Shown one piece after another: positions 48,317-55,824 of a DNA stretch of 55,960 bases. The first letter of the stretch is position 1. Every line of letters starts with the position of its first letter. This DNA comes from Limnobacter sp. (lineage in GTDB: Bacteria; Pseudomonadota; Gammaproteobacteria; Burkholderiales; Burkholderiaceae_E): the NCBI GenBank assembly GCA_012513825.1, contig JAAZBL010000295.1:1-55960 (forward strand). The letters run 5' to 3'. The position numbers and the translations under genes are program-made. A model generated the notes under the pieces. The model was not told the DNA's origin. It ran no database searches and worked only from the letters and a program-made list of their open reading frames with translations.

Positions 48317-49144
48317 TCAGCTGCGCAGAAACGCCAGGAGATCTGCGTTCACCTGATCCTGGAGCGTCGTCGTGAGTCCGTGCGGCGCATCGGGATAGTA
48401 GATCGCCTTTGCGTCTCTTATGAGTCGAAAGGACTTTTTCGCGGAGATGTCGATCGGAACGATCTGGTCGTCACCGCCGTGCATCAGCAGGGTCGGCACG
48501 TCGAACTTCTTCAGGTCATCGGTGAAGTCGGTCTCGGAGAACGCCTGGATGCACTCGTAGGCGTTTTTCTGCCCACTTTGCATGCTCCACAGCCAGAACT
48601 GATCGAGAACCCCCGGCGACACCTTGGCGCCCGGACGATTGGCACCATAGAACGCGATCGCCAGCTCCTTGTAGAACTGTGCACGGTCGCTGGCGACGGC
48701 CGTGCGTGTCTCGTCGAACACCTCGATCGGCAAGCCGTCGGGATTCGTCGCCGACTTCACCATGAGCGGAGGCACGGCGCCGATCAGCACGACCTTGGCC
48801 ACCCGCTCGGTTCCGTATCGGCCGATGTAGCGGGCAACCTCGCCGCCGCCGGTGGAATGCCCGACCATCGCGATGTCCTTCAGATCGAGCGCATCGATCA
48901 GCGCGGCGAGGTCGTCGGCGTAACCATTCATGTCGTTGTTCGTCGATGGCTGGCTCGACCGGCCATGGCCGCGGCGATCGTGGGCAACGACTCGAAAACC
49001 GTTGCGTGCCAGGAAGTGCAACTGACCGTCCCAGGCGTCGGCGTTCAGGGGCCAGCCATGCGAGAACGTGACCACCGGGCCTTCGCCCCAGTCCTTGTAG
49101 TAGATCCGTGCGCCGTCACGGGTGGAGATCGTATTGCCGTTCAT
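48317..49144 (-). CDS. Alpha/beta hydrolase, cofactor-free haloperoxidase (non-heme chloroperoxidase) type
   Basis: A 275-aa alpha/beta hydrolase. The nucleophile elbow is GHSTGG (Ser about 97), with the oxyanion segment [23 protein letters not shown], the acid region [13 protein letters not shown] and the catalytic histidine in YPDAPHGLT. This pattern matches cofactor-free haloperoxidases and perhydrolases, which are esterases in practice. No signal peptide is evident. It may belong with the adjacent cupin/SDR/CMD cassette, as such hydrolases often do. Confidence 0.88.
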   Translation of the reverse strand: MNGNTISTRDGARIYYKDWGEGPVVTFSHGWPLNADAWDGQLHFLARNGFRVVAHDRRGHGRSSQPSTNNDMNGYADDLAALIDALDLKDIAMVGHSTGGGEVARYIGRYGTERVAKVVLIGAVPPLMVKSATNPDGLPIEVFDETRTAVASDRAQFYKELAIAFYGANRPGAKVSPGVLDQFWLWSMQSGQKNAYECIQAFSETDFTDDLKKFDVPTLLMHGGDDQIVPIDISAKKSFRLIRDAKAIYYPDAPHGLTTTLQDQVNADLLAFLRS

Positions 49145-49295
49145 GGGGAGTCCTCCTTTGGGGTACAGGTGCCGGCAGGATGTACGGGGCGTACATGCTC
49201 CGGCGATGGCCGATCGTGCCGCCGCCGGAAGGGCGCCGGCAGTGATCGGGAGTCGAGATCGCGGGGTCTGGCTCGATGCGGGGGCGTGTCGAGCC

Positions 49296-50306
49296 TCATG
49301 CCGCCGCGGGCAGGTCGCGTCCGGATGGAAACGGAAAGCTCGTTGCCCGGATCCTGTCCGTCATGAAGTCGATGAACACGCGCATCCGCGACGGCATGTG
49401 ACGGCGGCTCGGATAGCAGATGTAGTGACCGCGGCCCTCGGGCGAGTATTCCTCCAGGTACGTCAGCAGCGCACCGCGCATGATCGATTCGCTGACGAGG
49501 TAGCCCGGCATCTGTGCGATGCCCTGACCGTCGAGGACGGCCTCCAGAACCAGATCGATGTCGTTGTAGGTGAGTGCGGCCCTCGGCATGAACTTGAAGG
49601 GCCGATCGTTTACCTTGAATTCCCACTCGAAGATGGGCCCCGATGAGAAGCGAAAGTTGATGCACTGGTGATCGACCAGGTCCTGCACCGTGGTGGGCGA
49701 GCCGCGGCGGCGCAGGTAGTCCGGCGACGCACAAACGAACATCTGCATCGGGAAGATCTGCTTCGCAATGATCTCGGTGTTTCCGATGCGACCGCTGCGA
49801 AACGCGATGTCGACCCGGTCCGATATGAAGTCCGTCGGCTTGTCGCTCAACAGCAGATCGATCGACACCTCCGGATAAGTCGACCGGAACTCGCCGATCA
49901 ACGGGGCGACGACTTTGCGCCCGAATCCGACCGCGGCGCTGATGCGCAAGGTTCCGCGAGGCGGCCCCTGCCGGAGATCTCGCATCTCCTGCACCGCCTC
50001 GACGATGCGGTCGACCCCCGCATGGCATCTGGCGTAGAACAGGTCCCCCTCATGCGTCAGCGTCGTGCTTCGGGTCGTCCGTCGGAAGAGCCGGACGTCC
50101 AGCTGGCCTTCGAGTCTCTGGACGCTGCGGCTCACCGCGGAGCGGCCGACACCCAGCCGTTCCGCGGCCCGCGCGAAGCTGCCCTCGGCGGCCACGGCAA
50201 TGAAGGCGACCACGCCCGCATAAGTGGTGGCGAAGCTCGAAGCCAGCGGGTCTGCTTGCGTGCCGAGGGCTGCGTCGGGATGCCGAGGAAACATCGAGGT
50301 ACTCAT
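49296..50306 (-). CDS. LysR-family transcriptional regulator
   Basis: A 336-aa LTTR. The N-terminal winged HTH is at about residues 30-90 ([32 protein letters not shown]), followed by a periplasmic-binding-like effector domain ([29 protein letters not shown]). A 25-residue N-tail before the HTH is longer than usual, so the real start could be a later codon. It lies in the accessory cassette, downstream of an NmrA-like gene on the same strand but with a terminator between. It probably regulates neighbouring oxidoreductase genes; this is inference. Confidence 0.9.
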   Translation of the reverse strand: MSTSMFPRHPDAALGTQADPLASSFATTYAGVVAFIAVAAEGSFARAAERLGVGRSAVSRSVQRLEGQLDVRLFRRTTRSTTLTHEGDLFYARCHAGVDRIVEAVQEMRDLRQGPPRGTLRISAAVGFGRKVVAPLIGEFRSTYPEVSIDLLLSDKPTDFISDRVDIAFRSGRIGNTEIIAKQIFPMQMFVCASPDYLRRRGSPTTVQDLVDHQCINFRFSSGPIFEWEFKVNDRPFKFMPRAALTYNDIDLVLEAVLDGQGIAQMPGYLVSESIMRGALLTYLEEYSPEGRGHYICYPSRRHMPSRMRVFIDFMTDRIRATSFPFPSGRDLPAAA

Positions 50307-50371
50307 GGCTTGTGCATCGGTTCGGAAGTGGCGCCGCGTTGAAATTCGCTCGGCGTGAAGACACTTTGCGC

Positions 50372-50389
50372 GCCTGCAGGGGTGCAGGC
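50372..50389. repeat. Perfect 7-bp dyad upstream of the LysR gene
   Basis: GCCTGCA-GGGG-TGCAGGC lies about 66-83 bases upstream of the LysR start codon. It may be an operator or a leader hairpin; no T-N11-A LysR box is convincingly aligned with it. Confidence 0.4.
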
Positions 50390-50440
50390 CAGTTAATGCG
50401 TGTCAAACCGTGTTATCGGCGAGTCCGCGAAACGGAGTGC

Positions 50441-50483
50441 AAGAACAAGATCGCCCCGTAGGCGCCAGGCGCGTACGGGGCGA
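50441..50483 (-). terminator. Rho-independent terminator of the NmrA-like gene
   Basis: On the minus strand, TCGCCCCGTA pairs with TACGGGGCGA, extended inward by GCGC/GCGC past one G-G mismatch, with a CAG loop (50451-50483). It is followed by TCTTGTTCTT. It is about 80 bases after the NmrA-like stop and has both stem and U-rich tail, the best intrinsic terminator in the window. Confidence 0.65.
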
Positions 50484-50560
50484 TGAACGATGACGACCGT
50501 GGGATGTCGGTAATGGCGCTATGGCGATCGGTATGTTGGAGACCCCCCGGGGATCTGTCG

Positions 50561-51316
50561 TCAGCGCGACATCTTCGAAAGGGTGAACCAGGCGTCGAAG
50601 CCCAACGTGCCGATGCGCGGGTTTTCGCCCGGCACCAGAGTGTCATCCTCGAGAACCGCTCCGAAGTACCGCGCCTGAAAATCCGGTACCACGCTGCGCA
50701 AATCCTGTGTCCAGTCGAGGAAGCGCTGGACGAGATCGGTCAGGCGCACGCGCTCGGGCCCCGCGATCTCGATTACACCGTTGGCAGGTTCTGCCACTGC
50801 GCAATCGGCCATCGCAGCGGCCACATCGTTGGCGGCAATCGGTTGGACGAAGGCCGGAGACAGTCGTACCGTGCGGCCCTCGGTAGCCGATTGCGCGATG
50901 CCGCCCAGGAATTCGAAGAATTGCGTGGACTGGACGATGGTGTAGGGAATGCCTGACTCGCGAATGAGCAATTCCTGCGCGATCTTTCCCCGAAAATAGC
51001 CGCTGTCCGCCAGCCGATCGGTGCCCACGACCGAAAGCGCAAGGTGATGCTTTACGCCCGCTGCCGCTTCGGCAGCGAGCAGGTTGCGCCCCGAGGTCCG
51101 AAAGAACTCGAGCACCGCCTTGTCCTCGAAAGACGGCGAATTGGCGACATCCACGACCACCTGTGCGCCCCGCAGCACCTCGTCCAGGCCTTCACCGGTC
51201 AGTGTGTCGACGCCCGAGGCGGGCGATGCGGCGATGACTTCATGTCCGCGAGCACGCAGCATGGCGACGAGCCTGCTGCCGATCAGGCCGGAGCCGCCGA
51301 TTACAACGATTTTCAT
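50561..51316 (-). CDS. NmrA/atypical-SDR NAD(P)-binding protein
   Basis: A 251-aa Rossmann protein starting MKIVVIGGSGLIGSRLVAML (NADP-binding GGxGxxG). It lacks the YxxxK catalytic pair of classical SDRs and resembles the NmrA/SDR-a5 group (HLALSVVGTDRLADSGYFRGK, IPYTIVQSTQFFEF). Such proteins act as redox sensors or quinone oxidoreductases. GAGGAGA just upstream of ATG 51316 sets the start; the 277-aa track ORF is an extension. The cupin gene lies 74 bases upstream on the same strand, so the two may be co-transcribed. Confidence 0.82.
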   Translation of the reverse strand: MKIVVIGGSGLIGSRLVAMLRARGHEVIAASPASGVDTLTGEGLDEVLRGAQVVVDVANSPSFEDKAVLEFFRTSGRNLLAAEAAAGVKHHLALSVVGTDRLADSGYFRGKIAQELLIRESGIPYTIVQSTQFFEFLGGIAQSATEGRTVRLSPAFVQPIAANDVAAAMADCAVAEPANGVIEIAGPERVRLTDLVQRFLDWTQDLRSVVPDFQARYFGAVLEDDTLVPGENPRIGTLGFDAWFTLSKMSR

Positions 51317-51390
51317 GATCTTCTCCTCGAGAGAAACCCGTAACGGGCCGTGGGTTGCCAGCGAACTGGCGCCTGGCATGAAGCAGAGCT

Positions 51391-51837
51391 TCATGGCTTG
51401 TCGACCTCCGTGCCTCCCTGATTCAATGGAATGAGCGCGCCTGCTCCGGTGTTCTTGACCAGTACGGCCAGGAACCTTGCGCGTTCCGTCTTGCTGGCGT
51501 TGCGTCCGACCGTGTGGATGTCGTCGGGCCCTTCGTAGAAGGTGTCACCACGTCGCAGCGTCACGGCTTTGCCGCCGCGCACGCCCATCACGATTTCGCC
51601 TTCGAGGACGTAGATGAAACCGTGCGCATCGTGACGGTGTATCGGGTCGCCGCCGCCTGGCGGATACTCGACGGTGAGTACGAGTACTTCCTTCCCCGGA
51701 ATATCTGCGAGTGGTTTCGAGAGCCGCTCGCTCACGATCGGTTCGGGCAGGCCGTCTTGCGCACTGCCCTGCTGCGCAAGCAGCGCGCCGACAGTGAATA
51801 ACAGGCCCATTCCTATTCCGTGTGCAGTCCTGGCCAT
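51391..51837 (-). CDS. Secreted cupin-domain protein
   Basis: A 148-aa protein with a Sec signal peptide (MARTAHGIGMGLLFTVGALLAQQGSA, cleavage probably before QDGLPE) and a single cupin barrel: metal motif DPIHRHDAHGFIYVLEGEI with the second motif EGPDDIHTVGRNASK. Histidines and glutamate suggest a metal site. The periplasmic location is predicted. AGGAGA precedes ATG 51837. Function is not assignable; similar secreted cupins accompany SDR/CMD genes. Confidence 0.85.
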   Translation of the reverse strand: MARTAHGIGMGLLFTVGALLAQQGSAQDGLPEPIVSERLSKPLADIPGKEVLVLTVEYPPGGGDPIHRHDAHGFIYVLEGEIVMGVRGGKAVTLRRGDTFYEGPDDIHTVGRNASKTERARFLAVLVKNTGAGALIPLNQGGTEVDKP

Positions 51838-52295
51838 GTCTCTCTCCTTTAATTGTTCGGGAAACCGGACAGACGATACGGGCGGTATCGGCGAGCTTCG
51901 GTGCGGGTGCGGGCTGCGACAGGAATCGCAGCGGTGTCGTGATCGGCGCGTGGGCAGGCGCCGGGCATCTGATAGAGATTCACGGTTGATTTCCTCCATG
52001 CTCGTGCGTGCCAGGAACCGGTTGCTTCGGCACCGATGTACCGACCCGCCGAGAAATCGTAGGAGTGCGCGCTGCGATTCGGTAGGTAGGCGGAACGACA
52101 CACGGTGTCGCCCGCGACGCACGAATTCCGCCGTGGTGCCGATGGTGCGCATCGGGAAACAGCGCGGTTCCTGGAAGCGATCTGGTCGGGCGCTCGTTTG
52201 CTTTCTACGATCCATCGGACACGCCGGACGAACCCGTCCATCGCGACGCGTTACCGGGCGTGTCGATTCGTCAATCACTCACGGAGCAAACGACC
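51838..52295. other. 458-bp divergent intergenic region between cupin and CMD genes
   Basis: No convincing gene is seen; the minus-strand frame in phase with the cupin stays open to about 52278 but has no recognisable protein features. A dyad CGATAC-N5-GTATCG (51874-51890) lies 37 bases upstream of the cupin start. This stretch should hold promoters for both directions, but I cannot place -35/-10 pairs with confidence. Confidence 0.6.
51874..51890. promoter_or_regulatory. Dyad CGATAC-N5-GTATCG upstream of the cupin gene
   Basis: Perfect 6-bp arms with a 5-base spacer, placed where an operator would overlap the cupin promoter. The symmetry fits a dimeric repressor or activator; the bound protein is unknown. 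Confidence 0.4.
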
Positions 52296-52775
52296 ATGAC
52301 CCAACGCCTCGATTACATGCAGCAATCTCCGGAACTCTTCCGCAAGTTCGTCGACTTCAGCGCGCTGGTGAAGGCCGGGTCGATCGAGGAGTCGATCTGC
52401 GATCTGGTTGCCATTCGGGCCTCTCAGATGAATGGCTGCGGATTCTGCCTGGATATGCACGTCAAGCAGGCGAAGATCGACGGAGAGCGCGAACTCCGTA
52501 TCCACCATCTGGCGGCCTGGCGCGAATCGACGCTATTCATTCCTCGCGAGCGTGCTGCGCTGGCCTGGACCGAGGTGCTGACCAGCCTTCCCGATCAAGG
52601 CGTGCCGGACGAGATCTACGAGCGTGTGCGGACGCAGCTTTCCGAGAAGGAACTATCCGATCTCACCTTCGCGGTGGTGACGATCAATGCCTGGAACCGG
52701 ATCAATGTCGGCTTCAAGACGGTTCCGGGGGCTTACGACAAGGCGTTCGGTCTCGACAAGGCAAGGCTGGAATGA
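52296..52775 (+). CDS. AhpD/carboxymuconolactone-decarboxylase-like protein
   Basis: A 159-aa all-helical protein of the CMD/AhpD family. The redox motif CGFC followed by DMHVKQA (CxxC...H) is visible in NGCGFCLDMHVKQA, which in AhpD-like proteins carries alkylhydroperoxidase activity. The C-terminal NAWNRINVGFKTVPG is typical of the family. ATG 52296 (MTQRLDYMQQ) is preceded by ACGGAG. It is followed by the SDR gene, with an alternative SDR start overlapping its stop. Confidence 0.88.
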   Translation: MTQRLDYMQQSPELFRKFVDFSALVKAGSIEESICDLVAIRASQMNGCGFCLDMHVKQAKIDGERELRIHHLAAWRESTLFIPRERAALAWTEVLTSLPDQGVPDEIYERVRTQLSEKELSDLTFAVVTINAWNRINVGFKTVPGAYDKAFGLDKARLE

Positions 52776-52831
52776 CTGAAGCCAGCGACATCGAGGCCCG
52801 GTTCAAGGGTCGACATCGGCAGGGAGAATGT

Positions 52832-53581
52832 GTGAACAAGCTATCGGGGAAAATCGCCATCGTCACTGGCGGCAACAGCGGCATCGGGTTCGCCGCCGCG
52901 AAGGCCTTTGCGAACGAAGGTGCCCAGGTCGTGATCGTCGGCAGGCGGCCGGAGGCCGTCGATGCGGCTGTCGCCGAGCTGGGGCGGGGGGCCGCCGGTT
53001 TTGTGGGAGACGTGAGTGACTTGTCCACGCACGACCGTCTGGCGGCCGATGTCGCAGCGCGATTCGGTGCGATCGACATCTACCTGGCCAACGCGGGGGT
53101 CTGCAACATCGAGCCCTCGTTCGATGTCGACGCCGAAAGCTATGACGCTCAGTTCGCCACGAACACGCGGGCGGTCTTCTTCGGCGTGAGCAGGATATCG
53201 CCGCTGGTGCGTGAAGGAGGTTCGATCATCCTCACGGGATCGATCGCGAGCGCGAAGGTGCTCGAAGGCCATGCGGTCTATGCCGGGACCAAGGCGGCTA
53301 TCGGCGCATTCGCCCGGAGCTGGGCGCTGGAGTTGAAGAACAGGCGCATCAGGGTGAATGTGATCAGCCCCGGACCGGTCGATACGCCGATCCTGGCCAA
53401 GCTTGGCAGCCGGATCGCGGAAAAGGCGAGTTTCGCGAAAGACGTGGCAGCGGCGATCCCGCTTGGGCGCCTCGGATTGCCCGATGAGCTTGCACGCGCG
53501 GCCTTGTTCCTGGCTTCCGATGACAGCAGTTTCATCACCGGCATCGACATGCATGTGGATGGAGGGATCGCGTTGACGTAG
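52832..53581 (+). CDS. SDR-family oxidoreductase
   Basis: A 249-aa classical short-chain dehydrogenase/reductase: cofactor motif TGGNSGIG, NAG motif YLANAGV, catalytic Ser in TGSIAS, YxxxK in YAGTK, and the C-terminal FITGIDMHVDGG. GTG 52832 with AGGGAGA upstream gives the normal N-terminus (NKLSGKIAIVTGG). ATG 52772, overlapping the CMD stop, would add 20 residues. Likely NADP(H)-dependent carbonyl reductase; the substrate is unknown. Confidence 0.9.
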   Translation: MNKLSGKIAIVTGGNSGIGFAAAKAFANEGAQVVIVGRRPEAVDAAVAELGRGAAGFVGDVSDLSTHDRLAADVAARFGAIDIYLANAGVCNIEPSFDVDAESYDAQFATNTRAVFFGVSRISPLVREGGSIILTGSIASAKVLEGHAVYAGTKAAIGAFARSWALELKNRRIRVNVISPGPVDTPILAKLGSRIAEKASFAKDVAAAIPLGRLGLPDELARAALFLASDDSSFITGIDMHVDGGIALT

Positions 53582-53778
53582 ACGCTTCGGTACTTCGGGT
53601 GCGTTTCCCGATGCGAACTTGATGCGCGTCATACGGAATCGGTTTTCGCATTGAATCGCCGCTGTTGCATTGATAGCGTCAAAACGAGCGATGCGCAGCG
53701 ATCCGGCCTCGCGCTTCGGCGCCGAGGCCATGAGTTCTTTACTTTTTCACTGATGTGCAAGGATGGGAGGGATTCGCG

Positions 53779-55062
53779 ATGAGTCGATCGAAACTCAAGG
53801 ACCGAGTGTTCATCACCGGGGTCGGCTGTTCCCGGTTCGGGAATCTTCTGGAGACACCGGAGCTGAAGGGCAAGAGCATCCAGGAACTGACGGCATCGGC
53901 AGTAAAGGAGGCACTCGACGATGCCGGGATCTGCGGACAGGACGTCGACGCCGTTTTCGCCGGCAATGCAATGGTGCACAGCTCGCAGCTGCCGGGCACC
54001 TATACCCAGCTTTCGAAGTGGACGGGCACGCAGTTCAAGGCCGGCGTCCATTTCGAGGCGCAGTGTTCGACGACGAACATCGGCGTCGCGATGGCGGCGA
54101 TGGCGATCGCGGCAGGGGTCTACGACACGGTGCTCGTCTATGGGTTCGAGACGACGCGCACGAAGGTCAAGGGCTACAGCCCGTACGAGCGGGAGGAGAT
54201 CTCGAACCAGCAGACCTGGCTGTGGACCGACATGGCGGTCAACCAGGCTTACGGGGTGCCGCAGGGCTACGACATCTTCTCGACCTACAACGGGCTGGTC
54301 GCGCTCGGCTATTGCCGCAAGTACGGCGTGTCGATCGAGGATTTCGATCGCGGCATGTTCGAGCTGTGCCGCACGCGCCGCCTGCACGGGTCGATGACTC
54401 CGAAGGCCAACAGCCAGGAGACGCTGGAAGCGCGCGCGGCACGCTATGGTTTCTCCGATCCGTGGGAGTATTGGCGCGCGGGCGACCACAATCCGTACGT
54501 GGCCTGGCCGTCCCGGCTGCTCAGCCTCGTGACGACCGCCGATGGCGCGTCGGCAATCGTACTCACCCGAGAAAGCCTCGCGAAGTCGGCCCCATCGACG
54601 CCGATCGAACTGAAGGGCTTCGGGGTCAGCTACAGCGACCTGCCCTGGTACGGCACCGATCCGACCGTCTGGGAGGCCGATCGGAGGGCGGCCGAGCAGG
54701 CCTTGCAGATGGCCGACATCAGTGCCGCCGACATCGGCTATCTGCACACGCACGACTGCTCGCATATCTCGAGTCTGTGCACGGCGGAAACGATCGGCTA
54801 CCTGCCTGCCGGCGGGGCGCTGACGGCGGCCCGGGAAGGGCGGCTGCGCTTCGACGGCGACCGGCCGATGTCGACGCACGGCGGGCGTCATGCGTTCGGC
54901 CATGCCTGGGCGGCGAGCGCGGGTTCCGATACCTACGAGGCCGTGCTGCAGATGCGGGCGCTCGCCGGTGCCCGGCAGATTCCGAAGCGGCCCGAGATTT
55001 CGGTCATCCACACACATGGCTACGCGATGATCAGCACGGTCATCGTCCTCGGAGGTGCCTGA
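53779..55062 (+). CDS. SCPx-type thiolase / lipid-transfer acetyl-CoA acetyltransferase
   Basis: A 427-aa thiolase-fold protein of the nonspecific lipid-transfer (SCPx) class. The start MSRSKLKDRVFITGVGCSRFG has GGGAGG 8 bases upstream. The candidate active-site cysteine is in FEAQCSTTNIG; histidines are in THDCSHIS and GGRHAFGHAWAAS. Members perform Claisen or retro-Claisen chemistry on acyl-CoAs, for example side-chain degradation, usually with a DUF35 partner, as here. No acyl-CoA synthetase or dehydrogenase is adjacent in the window. Confidence 0.88.
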   Translation: MSRSKLKDRVFITGVGCSRFGNLLETPELKGKSIQELTASAVKEALDDAGICGQDVDAVFAGNAMVHSSQLPGTYTQLSKWTGTQFKAGVHFEAQCSTTNIGVAMAAMAIAAGVYDTVLVYGFETTRTKVKGYSPYEREEISNQQTWLWTDMAVNQAYGVPQGYDIFSTYNGLVALGYCRKYGVSIEDFDRGMFELCRTRRLHGSMTPKANSQETLEARAARYGFSDPWEYWRAGDHNPYVAWPSRLLSLVTTADGASAIVLTRESLAKSAPSTPIELKGFGVSYSDLPWYGTDPTVWEADRRAAEQALQMADISAADIGYLHTHDCSHISSLCTAETIGYLPAGGALTAAREGRLRFDGDRPMSTHGGRHAFGHAWAASAGSDTYEAVLQMRALAGARQIPKRPEISVIHTHGYAMISTVIVLGGA

Positions 55063-55063
55063 G

Positions 55064-55483
55064 ATGAACGACGTGACTCTGCAAGCGAGTGTGCTGCGCA
55101 ACTACTACGAAGGGCTTTCCCGGGGCGTGTTCCGGGCGATGAAATGCAGCCGCTGCAACGGCATCACGTTCCCGCCGACCGGCTGCTGCGAGCACTGCGG
55201 CGGCTGGGATGTCGAGGAAACGGCACTCAGCGGCGACGCGACGTTGGTGTTCGCGACGCACAACATCACGCCGGCCTGCCATCCGCGCTTCGAGGAGATC
55301 GCGCCCTATGTCTACGGGCATCTGCAGCTGGCCGAGGGGCCCTGCGTGCAGGCGATCGTACTAGGCGTCGAGGCGACACCCGAGGCGCTGCGCAAGGTCT
55401 TCGAGGCGGGGCCGGTGCCGGCAAAGGCCGAGGTCTTGAAGATGGCCGACCTCGACGTGCTCGCGTTCCGGGCGAAGGCCTGA
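55064..55483 (+). CDS. DUF35 zinc-ribbon / OB-fold protein, thiolase partner
   Basis: A 139-aa protein with a rubredoxin-like zinc ribbon (MKCSRCNGITFPP...CCEHCGGWD) and a C-terminal OB fold, the DUF35 architecture. DUF35 proteins pair with SCPx thiolases as acyl-CoA-binding subunits, and this one begins one base after the thiolase stop with GGAGGTG 8 bases before ATG 55064. The two very probably form a complex. Confidence 0.9.
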   Translation: MNDVTLQASVLRNYYEGLSRGVFRAMKCSRCNGITFPPTGCCEHCGGWDVEETALSGDATLVFATHNITPACHPRFEEIAPYVYGHLQLAEGPCVQAIVLGVEATPEALRKVFEAGPVPAKAEVLKMADLDVLAFRAKA

Positions 55484-55496
55484 CGAAGACCTGTGT

Positions 55497-55516
55497 CCGC
55501 CGCCGGAGGGCGGCGG
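55497..55516 (+). terminator. Hairpin after the thiolase-DUF35 pair
   Basis: CCGCCGCC-GGAG-GGCGGCGG, an 8-pair perfect stem, lies 13 bases after the DUF35 stop. There is no T-run, so termination is plausible but not typical. Confidence 0.45.
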
Positions 55517-55654
55517 GCATCACGAGCACCGGGTCGATGTCGATGCTGTGGGTCTTGCCCCTGGTGTCGGCTGCGACGGCCTCGAGCCAGCCTTCGATCT
55601 TGTAGCGCTCGAGGTCGCCGCTCTTCTTGCGTGAGACTTTTGCAAAGAAAATTC

Positions 55655-55701
55655 TGGTCGGGGTGAGAGGATTCGAACCTCCGGCCTCTACGTCCCGAAC
55701 G
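55655..55701 (-). tRNA. 3' fragment of tRNA-Pro(CGG), chromosomal attachment site
   Basis: Read on the minus strand, CGTTCGGGACGTAG is the anticodon loop (TTCGGGA, anticodon CGG) and 3' anticodon stem, followed by the variable loop, T-arm GGAGGTTCGAATCCTCT, acceptor CACCCCG and ACCA. The 5' half (CGGGGTG acceptor, D-arm, 5' anticodon stem) is absent: the sequence diverges just inside the anticodon stem. This is what a tyrosine integrase leaves after crossing over in the anticodon loop. The intact tRNA should be at the far end of the island, outside the window. Confidence 0.8.
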
Positions 55702-55773
55702 GGATTTTGCGCCCTTTCCAATCAATGGGTTACGACCTAAGTGCCTGATTCGTAAGAGTGCGAGATTCTGCGA

Positions 55774-55787
55774 CATATCGCGATATG
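55774..55787. promoter_or_regulatory. 14-bp perfect palindrome upstream of the integrase
   Basis: CATATCGCGATATG, centred 45 bases before the integrase ATG, is a likely binding site for a dimeric regulator or a symmetric arm site. The AT-rich halves could also overlap the -10 of the integrase promoter. Confidence 0.4.
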
Positions 55788-55794
55788 ATTGGGT

Positions 55795-55815
55795 TTGCTG
55801 TTACCTTGCTGTTAC
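55795..55815 (+). repeat. Direct repeat TTGCTGTTAC, twice at 11-bp period
   Basis: TTGCTGTTAC occurs at 55795-55804 and 55806-55815, one helical turn apart. Such pairs are typical arm-type integrase or excisionase sites, or an operator read from one face of the helix. Confidence 0.5.
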
Positions 55816-55824
55816 GGGCCCATC

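Larger units (their letters stand above)
55484..55824. other. Gap between DUF35 and integrase: island boundary
   Basis: This 341-bp stretch holds a hairpin (55497-55516), the 3' part of tRNA-Pro(CGG) (55655-55701), a 14-bp palindrome and direct repeats ahead of the integrase. On the minus strand, 55510-55640 encodes a protein-like frame (KKSGDLERYKIEGWLEAV) with no Met start; it may be a gene remnant downstream of the tRNA. Confidence 0.6.

Noticed and set aside
55655-55760. Complete tRNA gene
   Set aside because: The 5' acceptor, D-arm and 5' anticodon stem are missing on the minus strand; only the 3' part is present.
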